Assembly (NCBI RefSeq): GCF_949628215.1
Contig: NC_134282.1
Coordinates: 18,518,723 to 18,582,722, forward strand
Direction: 5' to 3'
Length of the DNA: 64,000 nucleotides
Origin: Phalacrocorax aristotelis
Lineage: Eukaryota; Chordata; Aves; Suliformes; Phalacrocoracidae
In this document: in pieces, positions 1-13,500 of the stretch
How positions within the stretch are numbered: position 1 is the stretch's first letter
Layout: the number at the start of each line of letters is the position of its first letter
Position numbers and translations under genes: made by a program
Notes under the pieces: model-generated
Databases searched by the model: none
What the model was told of the DNA's origin: nothing
What the model saw: the letters and a program-made list of their open reading frames with translations, nothing else

Positions 1-3000
1 ATTCTTCTTGTTGGAGCTATAACTAAAACAATAAAGCCTTAACAAGAAGCAACGCTTCCACCTATGAAGAAAAACAACAGATCTTGAAAGCAATCTCAGA
101 AGTCTCTTGCAGAGCTCCTGAGATTACAGAATTCCTTAAATGTAATCACAGCTTCAATAGTAAGATTATTCTATGTCACCTCTTATAAGCAAAGCTTTCT
201 TCAGTCATCCTCTCTGGACTAAAATTAAAGCACTTCTTCAGATGTACAAGAAAAACTAGATCCCATTTGCTCATCTACAAAGACTATTGGGATACTGCTG
301 GAGTTCAGCACTATGTCCACAAACAATTGTACAGCTGATGAAAACTACTATACACAAAATAAATAATAACAACTTATTGGCAAAGCATTCTTAATAGGTG
401 TTGCTGAACATTAATTTCTTCTCTCAGTAGCAAGCAGCATGAAGTAATCTGAACCCAGGGCAGTGAAAACACAGGTTCAGAGATCAACTGTATGGAATCA
501 GGTCTGTTAAGGCCTCCCTGGGAATTATAAGAACATTTACTCTGCTGGGTCAATCCTCCTTGATTCAAACACTGATTAGATTGCAATGGCAAGAGATGAG
601 AAAGTGATATCCACCTGCTTCTGCACAGTAATTCACTCCAAACCTGCAATTTTGTTTGAACACAACAAGGTCTGTTAACTTGATGGCTTATCTGTAAAAG
701 ACGGCACTAATGATGTTCGTTTGAAGAACTGCTTCTGTATATCCTAAGACCTCTGATAAGCAGGTTTGCCTTCACCTTCTCTTTAAAAGGGTACTAGATG
801 GATCTGTTAATGACTGTGGCATATACGGTTTTGTGTCTTGAAACGCAGTCCTCTCTTCTGTAGAGAAGTGTCCAGTGTAGAGAAGGTCCAGTCTGTGGGT
901 ACTTCCCACATAGAACAAAAGGTCCACAACTTTGTTCTGACTTCCAAAAGACTCAGACTCCCTGGACTTGGACTTCTAGATATTCCAAAATACTCACTTT
1001 GGCAAGGAGAACCCCACACCAAAATGGTGTATCGGTGGACAATAAAATGCTAGGAGAAAAAAGGAGCAAACTAGAATTTGTATATATGACATGACAAGTC
1101 AACATCTGGAGTCGTATTAGCAAGGACTATGACACAGGTCCATGAACATAAAATCTAGCAACTGGGAGGGACTGTCATTTTTAAAACTCTTCTGCAGCAG
1201 AAACACTGGCCAGGGCAGAGCCTAGGAGGACAGATTTTGTACATTTGAAAGATTTCTTACTTCTGGTTAAACCACCCAAAGACTGGAAGAGGCTACAAGC
1301 ATGCTGCATTATTAGTGGGGAAATACCCTGTTCCAAGCTGGCCCTTAAAACTCCCCTCCACGAACAGAAGGGCAGATACTCTTAGCTCTGGACAACCAAA
1401 CAACAGCAGCTACCACAGAAGTCTTCAAGAGCCGTAAGTTTAAAGAACTCTCAAGTGTTAAGTTTGTTGTTCTCCAGCAATCTTATAGATTTGGTGAATA
1501 TTTGGTATATGAAAGTAGGCGTCTTTCATATCAAGAGCTGTTTACCCACCTCTTTCACATGAGGGACAGACAGTTGTCCCTAGAGAGAAAGTCCTGCCCT
1601 TGACTTTTGTATTTCCAATAAAGTTGATGTTCCTTAGCCTCTTGCTCTTCCATGGAATCAGGAAAGAGCAGAAATAAAAACCTGTCTTCAAAAGCATACT
1701 TCAACTTGTCCAGCTGAGACAGAAAGTAGGCCAGGGGAGATTTCAGAGTCACTGTCAAGTGAGGTATCCACCTATACAGAACAAAGCAAAAAATCACCAT
1801 TGAAAAAGACTGTTTGTAAAAACTCCTTTTAGGGAAAATCTGTAGCTCAGTCTTTACAGAGACATGTCTTGATTTCAGAGAGGTCTGTAAAAGAGGAAGA
1901 ATTCATTTGAGCAAAGGACTTCAGGGACCCAGGGATTTTTATTTGGCTATGGAACCTTTAGACTGTCTGTTAGCACTCCAAATCCCCATTAGATCAATAA
2001 AGCTTGCAGTCATCACATCTCATAGCTCCTACCTTCCAGGAAATGAGTTTTATTCTAATTTTTAATAGGCAGGTGTTCGCGCCACCAAAATCAACGGTAA
2101 CAGGAGCACTTACGAGATTCTTGTTGGCAGTCTCAGAGAAGGTATGAATAAAAGGTCAAGCACTGAATTTCTCTTGCATTCACACACTGATTCTGTTTAA
2201 ACTCCCCTTGCTCTACTGAAAGAGAATTTGTTCCTCAATACCTTATCAACACAATGCTAATTTTTATACAGTACCTTTCACTAGCAATTGAACTAATTAT
2301 GAGTTTGTCAATGCAGAGGAATCAATCCAGATTAAGGCATGGAATGAATCTAGAGTTGAGCTAACTATCACATATTTAGCCTTGCCTGGATGTTCTTATT
2401 CTGCATCAAGAGAGTCCAATTACAAAGCTTTGAAGTGACTTCTGTGATTCAGAACTGGACACACTCATCCTGGGATAAAGGTATGCACAGCAGGGAAAAC
2501 ATGCAGAAATAGTTAAGATGGAGTAAATTTTAAACATATAAACCCTATGGTTTTACCTAGATTAGAACTTTTTTGCAACAGCATTGCCAACTCTTCTTTG
2601 ACACCAGGGAAGAAAAGTATAGACACTGCTTTATCTCAGTGCAGTACATTTACACAGTGTAGCTACATATGTTCAAAAGCTCCTGGCACTGTCAAGCTCC
2701 ATATTGCCCAAGCCAGTTGGCATAAAGATGGTGTGCCTTCCCTCAGGGTAGGATTACAGCTATGTATGCTATTCAGGAAAATGGGTCAGACAATTGAACT
2801 TCCTTTTACAGGTGCGTTCATATGCCCTCTCCCACAAGTAATGCTAAAGAATGACAAAAATGAATGAAATGCCAATCGCAGCCTTCAGGGAAAAGGTGAA
2901 ACAAGTACAGCCGCTGCAGTACATCTGTTAATTAGTCTATAAGGACTTGTGTTTATGACAAGAATGAAAACTAAGTATTGCAACAGAAGTAACACCAGCT

Positions 3001-3022
3001 GAACTCAGCTCTACTGTTTCCA
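1..3022. other. Non-coding DNA, probably PDE6D intron 1
   Basis: No recognised gene. Because the first PDE6D exon lies at 17.1 kb on the minus strand and no other PDE6D exon was found to its left, this stretch is inferred to be part of PDE6D intron 1. Two spots have exon-like signals on the minus strand, near 1571-1778 and 2066-2140, described under findings. The rest is AT-rich sequence with only short chance frames. Confidence 0.5.
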
Positions 3023-4580
3023 CAGAATCACAGAATGGTAGGGGTTGGAAGGGACCTCTTGAGATCACCTTGTCCAACATCCCTGCTTGAGCAGGGACAC
3101 CCAGAGCAGGGGGCACAGGAACGCATCCAGGCAGGTTTTGAATTTGTCCCAGGAAGGCGACTCCACAACCTCCCTGGGCAGCCTGTTTCAATGCTCTGTC
3201 ACCCTCACAGGAAAGAAGTTTTTTTCTCATGTTTAGGTGGAACTTCTTGTGTTCCAACTTGTGCTCATTGCCCCTTGTCTTGTCATTGGGCACTATCAAA
3301 GAGTCTAGACCCATCAGGCTGACACCCCCCATTTAGATATTTATAGGTATTGATGAAATCCCACCTCAGTCTTCTCTTGTCCAGGCTGAACAAACCCAAG
3401 TCTCTCAGCCTTTCCTCATAAGGGAGATGCTCCAGCCCCTGATCATCTTGGTAGTTCTCCACTGGAGAGCAGTTGCTCGAGCGGTTCCCTGTCCTTTTTA
3501 AACTGGGGGGCCCAAAACTGGACACAGTACTCCAAATGTGGTCTCACTAGGGTGGAGCAGAAGGGGAGGATAACCTCTCTTGATCTGCTGGCCACACCTT
3601 TTAATGCAGCCCAGGATATTATTGGCTGCCTTGGCCATAAGGGCACATTGCTGGCTCATGATCAACCTGCTGTCCACCAGCACTCCAAGGTCCTTCTCAA
3701 CAGAGCCGCTTTCCAGTAGTTCAGCCCCCAGCCTGTACTGGTGCATGGGGTTGTTCCTCCCCAGGTGCAGGACCTTGCACTTGCTCTTGTTGAATTTCAT
3801 GAGGTTCCCCTCAGCCCAGCTCTCCAGCCTGTCCAGATCTCGTTGGATGGCAGCACAGCATTCCAGCATATCAGCCACTCCTCCCAGCTTGGTATCATCA
3901 GTGAACTTGCTGAGGTTACACTCTATCCCATCATCTAGGTCATTGATTAATATATTAAACAGGACTGGACGCAGCACAGACCCCTGGGGAACACCACTAG
4001 TGACAGGCCTCCATCCAGACTCTGCCCCATTGATCATGACCCTCTGAGTTCTGTTGTTGAGCCAGTTCTCTGTCCACCTCGCTCCTCCACTCATCCAACT
4101 CACACTTCCTTAGCTTGTCTATGAGGATGCTATGGGAGACAGTGTCGAATACCTTACTGAAATCAAGACAGACAACATCCACTGCTCTCCCTTCATCAAC
4201 CCAGCCAGTCATGCCATCATAGAAGGCTATCAGGTTGGTCAAGCATGATCTTCCCTTGGTGAATCCATGTTGACTATTTCTGACAACCTTCTTGTCCTCT
4301 ACATGCCTGGCGATGACCTCCAGGATGAACTGCTCCATCACCTTTCCAGGGACAGAGGTGAGGCTGACTGGCCTATAGTTTCCAAGGTCCTCCTTCTTGC
4401 CCTTTTTGAAGACTGGAGTGACATTTGCTTTCTTCCAGTCATCAGGCACCTCTCCTGTCCTCCACGACCTTTCAAAGATGATGGAGAGTGGCTCATCAAG
4501 AACATCTGCCAGCTCCCTCAGCACTTGCGGGTGCATCCCATCGGGACCCATGGATTTGTGAGGATCCAGTTGCATAGGTG
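3023..4580 (-). mobile_element. CR1 LINE, 5'-truncated, broken reverse transcriptase
   Basis: This is a minus-strand chicken-repeat-1 (CR1) retroposon. Its 3' end lies at about 3023, where the plus strand shows the familiar CR1 tail (cacagaatcacagaatgg followed by the ggttggaagggacctct block). Reading minus from about 4575, the reverse transcriptase appears as [19 protein letters not shown], then [40 protein letters not shown] and the catalytic region. The usual FADD box reads FTDD here. The frame shifts near 4090, 3590, 3490 and 3320, so the element is dead. The 5' half of a full CR1 (ORF1 and endonuclease) is absent, which is the usual 5' truncation. The shared ancestry is certain; the exact ends are approximate. 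Confidence 0.95.
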
Positions 4581-7500
4581 ATCTCTGACCCTATTGTTCA
4601 ATCTCATAGCAATACTGAGCGTATCTGCACTGGCATGAATGTGACACCAGAGTTGGCAGGGCAGAAGTCACTCAGTTCTTCTAAATGCAGTTTACTCGAA
4701 GGACTTCAGGCTTTTTTGAACCTCGGCACCTTTAACACTGCCCCAAAATATCTCGCACACAGTGTATCCCCTGCTGTTTCAATCCAGTGTTGCTCTGTAA
4801 CTAGGGATACATCCAGAGATCATCACAGGTTCTCTGGGAAAGCAACTCAGTATCCTTGAAATGTAATTAGAGAATCACAAGGGGATTTAATCTTATTGAG
4901 ATTCTATAGTAAAACAGTATTTAGCCCTGGCACTAACACTCTTCACTTAATAAACAATACAAAAATTCAAATCAGCCAGAGAAACAGCCATGACAAGCAC
5001 TTTCATGAAGTCCACAGTGTCAAATGCCAATCTCCTATTTGCTGACATGGCACAGCAGGGGAACACGCCACCGTTTTCCTGGCATTAGCTTAAATGTTTC
5101 CTCGGATATACAATCTGTGTGGACAGTACTGGCCTGAATTTCACTGGAGCTACAAATACTTTGGGTTTGGGGGTTTTTTGGTTGGTTTGTTGTTTTTTTT
5201 TTTTTAAGTTGGGCTATGTGTGCATGAGAAATGGGCATACTTTAGTCTTACAAATAGTACAACCCTGACAGCCAGGGCCTCCGTGACTAAACTCAAAAAG
5301 CATCTTCACTGCCAGTTACCCTATTTTTCCAGGGATGAACTGGCAAAAAATTATTATGAACACTCTCAACACCAAGCCGAGGGAGTAAGTAAGAATGTGA
5401 TTAATTGGGTGAATATGAGTGGCCCTCTAATCTCACAGGACAAGACCACAGTGAGAATCAGAGGTGGTCCTCCAAGGGACAACAGAAAAATAGGTCATGG
5501 ATCTGAGCCACTAAAGCAGTTACATCTCTGTAGCACTACGTAAGTCAATGGAAGAACCATTTTATAGTATCTTTTAAAAAGCTGTCTTTCCTCTGCTGAC
5601 GTGGCACTGTTATTTTTCAGAGCCAGGAACAATTTCCGCTGACAAGATAGGAGGCTGCTGTACAAACAAGAAGTTGACAACTCATTTTAGGATATGTGGT
5701 ATTAAAAACACAGGATACAAAAATCAATAGGTGCTACATGGGACATGAGTAAGTTATTCAATAAAGTGAAAGCAGTAAATTAGCTTAATGGCAGGACAAC
5801 ATGCTGCAATATAGATCGGTTTTTGGTTTTCCACTTACAAATGACAAGATTATTCAAGGAGGAAAGTTCATTATCTTGTCTCTTCTGAGGAAGAGAGGAA
5901 AACTTAAGAGCATACAGACCAAGTGGAGAATCAAAACAAAACTGAAAATACAGTCAGGAAGGAATGATTGGCAGTTGCATGCGGAAACTAATCTTGTAAA
6001 TGGACCAGAGGCTGCTGAAAGCAGAGGCAGAGAGGAGGAATAAAGGGGAATTTACACAGATTGAGGCAGAATTCTCAAAAAGCAAGGACTCCAGATCAGA
6101 ATTACTGTGCTTTTTTAGCAATGTACTACAATATGGGAAGTGCTTAAATTTGCAGTGTGGATTAGTGATTTGACAATTTAACCATCCCAACATTTTACAG
6201 TGTTAGACAGTACGGCAGTCTGAAAAGAGAATAAGTTGTTTGGAAAAGCACTACAGCAACACACTGAAATTACAAGTAAAAAATTCAGTTCCAAATGAGT
6301 TTGGAAGAGGTAAAATACTAACATTTGGTTCTGAATGTTGTACTTTAATCAGCCTCTATAAATACACGAATGTAAACTATACTGATGTGAACCCCTGAGC
6401 GTGTCAGTAGGGGATCTCTCAAAGATGGAGGGTCTGTGCCCAAACCAGCATCTCCCTGCTTTAACATGCACTGGAATTCAGACGAAAAACATTACTGTGG
6501 GGATACAATAATGAAATCTCCACAAAATGTCAAAAAAGTGATGACCTCTATTCCTTCCAAGCAGCTCCTATAGCTTTCATTGTCAATAAAATCTAGTTAC
6601 GTTTATGCTAAGATTTTATTATTTTAACAAGCTTGTAGCCGTATGCTAAATCTTCAGAGTATTTAAATCTTATTTTTACAATTTTAATCAAAATCTATTA
6701 ATATATTTTTCAGCTGAAGCAATGGAATCTCTTATTTCTGCTGTGAAATCAGCTGTAGTTCATAAGTGGATTATTTCAATTTGGTTATTAATAATGATTA
6801 TATATTAATATATTAATATAATTAATAATAATAAAATAACAATTTATTTATTGAAAAGCTAGACTTACAGAGCTGATACAAATATTATGTTTTTCAAAGT
6901 GTGAACTTCAAAAATGTTTATGTTAAGGTGAGTGCTAATACTGTGAAGTTATACACAAAAAGCTCAAAACCTGCCATAATTAGCATTATCTGCACCCTTC
7001 AGAGCTGTGCCTAGATTAAAATACAGCCTTTATTTATTTCAATTTGCACAACCTTTTCAAACATGTCTTTGCCTCATTCACTGTATTTATTATTTCAGAA
7101 CTGGTAAAACTGTGACTTGTGCAAACAATGTTATTAAGCAAGAAAACAAGGAACTACTATTCTATCAGTGAAACAAATGCATGAGACCATCATGAACCAT
7201 GAAACATTTTCACCTAGCCTCTGGCAGGGCTGTATTTAAATCCGGAAGAGGGCCTTGATAAGGGCAGATATGGCTATGGGTCTTAAGAGGAGCAGAGGTT
7301 TGCTTTGCAGCTGCCCGGTTAATGCCTCACCTCTGCTTTGTATAGATAGGGAGGAGAAGGTTGTTATGGTGGGGCTGCCAGTGGTGAGAAGGGAGCTTTA
7401 ATCTTCTTCTCTGAGGAACAGACCAGAGCCTTGAGGAGGTAAGCTTGTAACTTTCCTTTGGGAACCTTTTCGTTTTTATTTTTCAAGTAGGACTTTAGTT

Positions 7501-10500
7501 TGGACTACTTTAATATAATCTATGGGTTTGTGGGGGTTTTTTTTGTCTATTCTAATGAGAGAATGGAAGATAATAGAACTAGGGAACCAGTTTTTTCTTT
7601 ATCTCTATGGAGCTAAATATTTCTCTGCAGAAGCTGAGCTTAAGGTTAGTGTTGTACTAACATAATGCAGTTCCCTTTGAAGGAATTACAAGGGGAAGCA
7701 CATAAAATAATTCCTTCCTGGGGCTGTTTAAATAGTGCAGTTTTATGGCAACAGTGTAACTGTAACGATTCCTTGTGGATTAATGAGGGTGCCATAAATC
7801 GACAGCCCAAACTGGATTGAGAAACTTATTGGCTTCCCTTCCTTTTTCTGGAAAGAGTATTTTTAAAAACAAAATGCACTTGCTCTCCAAGGCTGCATGC
7901 GACTTTCAGTCAATGATTTCTTATGTCTGGCTCATTTTGAGAGTTGTAGAACGGAGCCTCTAACAGCACTTGCTACATGGTCTCAGACCCTGTTTGTGAC
8001 GTTGCTTAGTCACTGGGCAGTAACTTGTCACAGAGCACAGCAATGATAAAGACTTCTTGCATGGAACAAGGTGAAAGAGAAGGCGACTGTGCTACCAATG
8101 TAATTTCTCTCTTAAGAGAAGTTATGTGACAACAAACTTAGCAATGTGAAGTTTAATACTAAGCTAGGACTTTAGAATTAGTGCTGCAAGGGTCACTAAG
8201 TGTGGTTATGTGAGAAACCTCCTCAGGTGAGTTGGTGCCGGCTGCTGGAGAAGACAGCGTGAGGCTACACTGAGAAGTTAATCTGATAAGACTGAGGCTG
8301 TGGGCATGACATCTGACAGCAGCAGCGGTTGGAGAGAGCTTCTGTTTACAGCCCTCCCCAGCTGCTTCTTACTTTCTCCCTAAAATCTAACAACTGAGCA
8401 GTCTAAAAATGCTAACCTGATTTACTGGACCAGCACAGGTCTCTGTTCCTTAACCTATTGCTTGAGCTGTTCAAGCTAGCGTGCCTCATTCTGACTGAAA
8501 CAGGAGGTTGCAGTGCTCATCTGAGCAGCTCAGCTGGTAAATCTGAAAATGAGGTAACAAGCAGCTGGGGATGGTAATCTGTGCTCTGCACAGCTGCTCT
8601 GACAGAAGCACCCATCAAGAAGAATGTAAGGGCAGATATTTTTCAGATGTCCTCTCTCCTTGGAAACAACAAACCCATACCACTTCCCGGACTAAGCTTT
8701 TTTAAAATGCCACTTAAAGGCTAATAAGGTTCAAGTGAAGTAACAATCAGAAGGACTTTTTTCCTCCTTAGCTTCTGGGAAAGAAAGTAACTTTACTAGA
8801 GAAACAATGAAGTCTTAAGTTGGACTGTGACCGACAGGCAAATATTCTAATGCAACAAAGAGTCTACCCTTTAGTTGGAAGTCAAATGTCTAAAGTATCT
8901 CCAGAATATCACCCTGTATTAAAGGTCGGTAGGTATTTCTTGGTGTCCAGTTTCCAGATGGGTTGGTCTATTCCACCACATGGCAGTACACTAAAGGAGA
9001 TAATGGTGGTTCTTTCTCTGCAAACCTCTTCCTTCAAGAGGAGTTGGTGTTGCAGAACTCCCTTTAAACACAGGCCTAGCAACAGTCCATGCCAACAAAT
9101 GAACAGAAAATGGGTTCCTCCTTAGCAAGGGTCTCTATAAGCATTTTCCCATACACAAAACCATTTTTATTTAAAGCAATGCAAATAGCCAGTTTTGCCA
9201 CTGTCTCCTAAAACAGAATTTCCTTTGACTTTACAAACCAAAGTGACTTGGTGTTAGCTCTCTGCTTGCCCAGCAGACTGTCCCTGAGTAGAAGTTTCTG
9301 ATGCTCTTAATAAACCATCAAATGTTTCCAAGCATGTGTAACCTTCCTTCTGCAAAGGCATGCAGGCTATCTGCTTAGGTGGGGTATACATTCATAAACT
9401 TGTAAGATCCCCTGCATTTTCTTGATACAATAAATAGGCAAAGATGGATATAATCAGCTGCCCCAGAGACCAAATGAGCTTCTGACTAGCTATGGAATAG
9501 ATGAAGCTTATGTATACAGTGTAGTGTACAGACTGACCCATATAAATACTCCTCTATAGAATTACTAAGAAGTAAAATCCCCTCCACTCTCATTCTCTCT
9601 AATGGAAGAAAATATTGCTCCTAGTTAGTTAAACAATCTTTTTGAGACAGGAGTGGATAAATTTAATAGCATGATACTTTTGTGCATAGCTATCCCAAAA
9701 GCTGACTGAAAATAGAAAATTACTCTTCTTGCTCTTGCTTTTTACCTAAGCCTGCCATTCTTCCAGAAGAATGTTGCCTGATGTTTGAGCCATGAACACA
9801 ATCAACTCAAAGGTTCACTCATGGCTGAATTAATCTGATATTGTTTCCCTTAAGCCTCTTCTGTACCTAACATTTGTGTCTCAGTAAGAGCTTGGTTCAA
9901 GGGAAATCTGACAATGGAATCAAGTTCATAATCACAACTGAAAATCCTGGCTGTCAATCAGGATTTAGCAATACGCAGCTGAGGCATGGCTCCTACTGTT
10001 GTCCATGAGAACCCCAGTTACTGTCAGGTGTTTTCCGGATGGAGCCTCCCAACAGTCCTATTCTGCCTACTTGGATAGGATGTCAAATGGCTTTGGAAAC
10101 TTCACAGTAATGCCCAAGGTGTATATGTAGGTGGGGGTGTTCCCTCAAAAACTGTCACCTATTCTTTAACACTGCTCTGGGAGTGATGCTGCAAAGATGC
10201 CAAACTTCTTGTTTCTGTGGGTGCTCTTGATTCAGTCTCAGGATGAAAAAACAGCAGCCTGTGAGAACGTTGTGGGGTTTTTTACTATTCAGTGCTCACC
10301 ACAGTAGTTTCTTGCACTCAACTGTAAATACATGATCTGGTCCTTAAGGTATATGATCAACAGATATGCAAAAGTCACCACTCACGTGCTTACAGAACTA
10401 ACTTTTGATAAATTTTGCTGTACTAATATGCAGAAAAAGACAAAATTCAATATTGCCAGGTGGACATTAAGAGAATATATTTTCTGCTTGTTATCTGTAT

Positions 10501-13500
10501 CTGGGAACCTTGCATACCTCATATTTCTATACAAACTTTGACTATCTAGATTAAGCCAATGCTTTGTTTAGTCTTTAACGGGGGGTCTGAGCTCAAATTT
10601 GAAGCCGCCTTAATTTCCCAGCTTAGAGAGAGAGAATAGAAGAGACTTATGATACATAAATTGTGGAAGTCAAAGGTTGAAGTCAGAGTACAGTGGCCTG
10701 TATCTTACTAACTTAATGCAAAATTTTCACTCTTAACATTCTTTCCAGATCAACTTAAATTCAGAGTTAAACATGTGTAAAAGCAAGTTGAATCAGCTTC
10801 TAAGACTGCTTTAGCTAACAAAAAACTGTAATTCAGAGACACACAAGACACATCAGATGTCTGTATTAAAAAAACAAACCTACTCTGAACAGAATCTGTT
10901 TAATTTGAGAATTTTTAGTGTCTTCCCTGCCTGTCTACATCTATGTAACTTGGCTTTTTTCCTACATGTTGGCTGTGAAGATGCATGGTGGGAAGAAGCT
11001 CTATCAATTCTCACTGGATGGATTAAACTACTGTCTTCTGCTGTGTGGAAATTCAGATACTCTAACAATGGCTGAAGCATAAGGCACTGACTTCTAGGAT
11101 TGTGATCCCTGCCAAGGATGCAAAGAGTAACTCATATTATTTTAACATGATATAAAACAAATAAGGGAAAGTAATCTTGCTGCTGACAACTGCATTATTT
11201 CATGTACCTTATTAGGTCAGCACTAAGCAAGCAATTAAAAATACTGAAACCATAATTCTAGTAAAATGCTGGCTGGGTAAGCTTTGGAGAGATTAAAGGA
11301 TAAATCTTAGAAATAAATTCTAACTACAAGGTGCTAAAGTAATATTGCTGACTAAAATAAAACCTCAAAACTGACACTTTTCAATCAGTGGTAGTGAGGT
11401 GTATTCTCTGCAGCACCTGGCAACTCATTTGTTTCCTGTGATGGTGGAGTTCTTGATGCCCCTTCCGCTGTCAAGGGCACAAAGCACCACTTCTAACAGT
11501 ACAAGTGGGTTGCATTAAATCTGAAATGCAGAAAACTGACTGACTATAGCTCATTCAGATATAAAGTTAACGTGAATCACTGTTTAAGCAAAATTAAATA
11601 TTTACACTCCGTTCAATGAAAGTTAGTAAGTGGAGGACACAAAGTGTGAATGGTGCTCACTACAGAACCAGGCAGGTAAAACCAAACCTGGTAAAATTGC
11701 TTCTGCTTTATTTGCAGGTATGCCTCATGACTCATCATGTTTCTTAGGCATAAATCTGTGTTTAGCATGCCAGAACTATAGACCATCGCATACTGCAGAG
11801 CTTCTGTCAATGCTAGAAACAATTCTGATATGGTAATTGTAGCTTGAGCACAGTGACACTTCCTTAACTACCAAGTTCAACCTGCCTAAAGCTTCTATGT
11901 GAAACTCTGGCCTCTTTGAAACAAAGATCTCTTGATGCTGCCAGAGTGGGAACTTGTTCTGCAGTCAGACTAACTGGAAATGTGGACAACTCTTGCTTGT
12001 AAAGTTCTTGAACTTTCATTACCACTTTCCTGTCTACAAACCTTAGCGTACAACAGAAGACCAATTTTTCAGTTCATGTAAATGATGAACTCTGTGCATT
12101 AGATGGAAGAACATTCTAGTTTTTAGAAACTATAAACATTGATGGGAAAGCACAAACTCATGTTTTCTAGACAGTTTCAAAATTGCACTGGCACAAACTA
12201 CATGCAAGTTCTGCTTTGGCTCTCTACAGAGCCCACTTCCCAACTTCTGGGCAGCCCTGTTCCCTCTTAGCTGGCCAGTGCCTCCTTTTAACCCATGAAT
12301 TTGGTGATTCATCTTTCTATTCAATTTCAAGAAGTCTAAAATTTATATCTGAGGAAGTGCACCTCAAAACAAAGGGGAATTTTTAAGCCAATTAAAGCTG
12401 CTACCTTGTTAGTTTTGTAAATACTGCAACTGATCATTTTACAAGAATAAGCAGCTAAAGGTCTACTGACCTAACGAACTGGAAGATCAATTTCATGGAG
12501 CTTCTGTTTGGATTTCTCAACTTTTGAATGCTGCATCAAGCTAGTTCAAAACTTCAGTGACTATTCTAGGAATTGATGGGCTACAGTTTGTTTGGCTTGT
12601 TTATTTGTACAGCTACCTTGGCTACAGCTTCTGTGTGTACAGCAGAAACAAGGTAGAAGCTGGAAATAGAAGTATCTCTGCCTGCAGAGTAGTATAAAGT
12701 TCACAGAAACTCTTAATGCTCTATGGCATAACTATATTCTCATTACAGCTCTATACATCTTTTTAAGCGGTCAATGCTCTGCTAGAATGATTTCCTAGAC
12801 ATAAAAACAACGGAGAGAGGAGGCTTGGAAGAAGCTTGGGGAACTAGGAGGATATTGCACAAGGAACTTTGAGGATTCCAGAAAGCAGGACAGCCTCTAA
12901 CATATAAAGTTTTGCCTACAAATGTTCAAGTGCCCGAGCTACAGGTACATATTTATGCTGACCACAAATACTAGTTTTGTAACCCTGTAATTATTCTGAT
13001 ATACAGTTAATGTCTCTTCATGCTTATGTTAACTGTATTGATTCATTTCAGGAGGCTTCTGAAGTATGGTAAGATATACTATGTGGCCTTAAATGGAAGT
13101 TCATGGAAAACCTGTCCTAAACTGATAAACATCTATATGGCAATTAACCCTATGGAGATCCAATTCTGATGAGACTCCTCTGTACATAAGAAAATAAAAT
13201 GGGTGATATCTTGTTTGACTTGTAAGACTCAAAATACAAAACAGATGTGCTTACTCGTATGTTGAGAGGCTAGACTTAGCACCTTAACCATGTTATGAGA
13301 CCCAAATGGCTTGTTTGGGTTTTCTCTTCCTTGCTGCCTTGGCTGATCATTATAGGAATAAGTGCATAAAGAAGCTGAACTGTGGTCCCTCAAGAACTGG
13401 ATGTGAATCTGTTGTTCCAAACCATGACTGGATATTTCTAATCTACAGCACAGATGCTATGTAAGAAAGCAAAGCATATACGCTTTCCAAATGTTAGCAA

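Noticed and set aside
11080-11125. Minus-strand stretch reading ttggcagggatca, considered as the conserved W-Q-G of PDE6D exon 2
   Set aside because: Neither the frame nor the surrounding residues agree with PDE6D, and no splice sites frame it.
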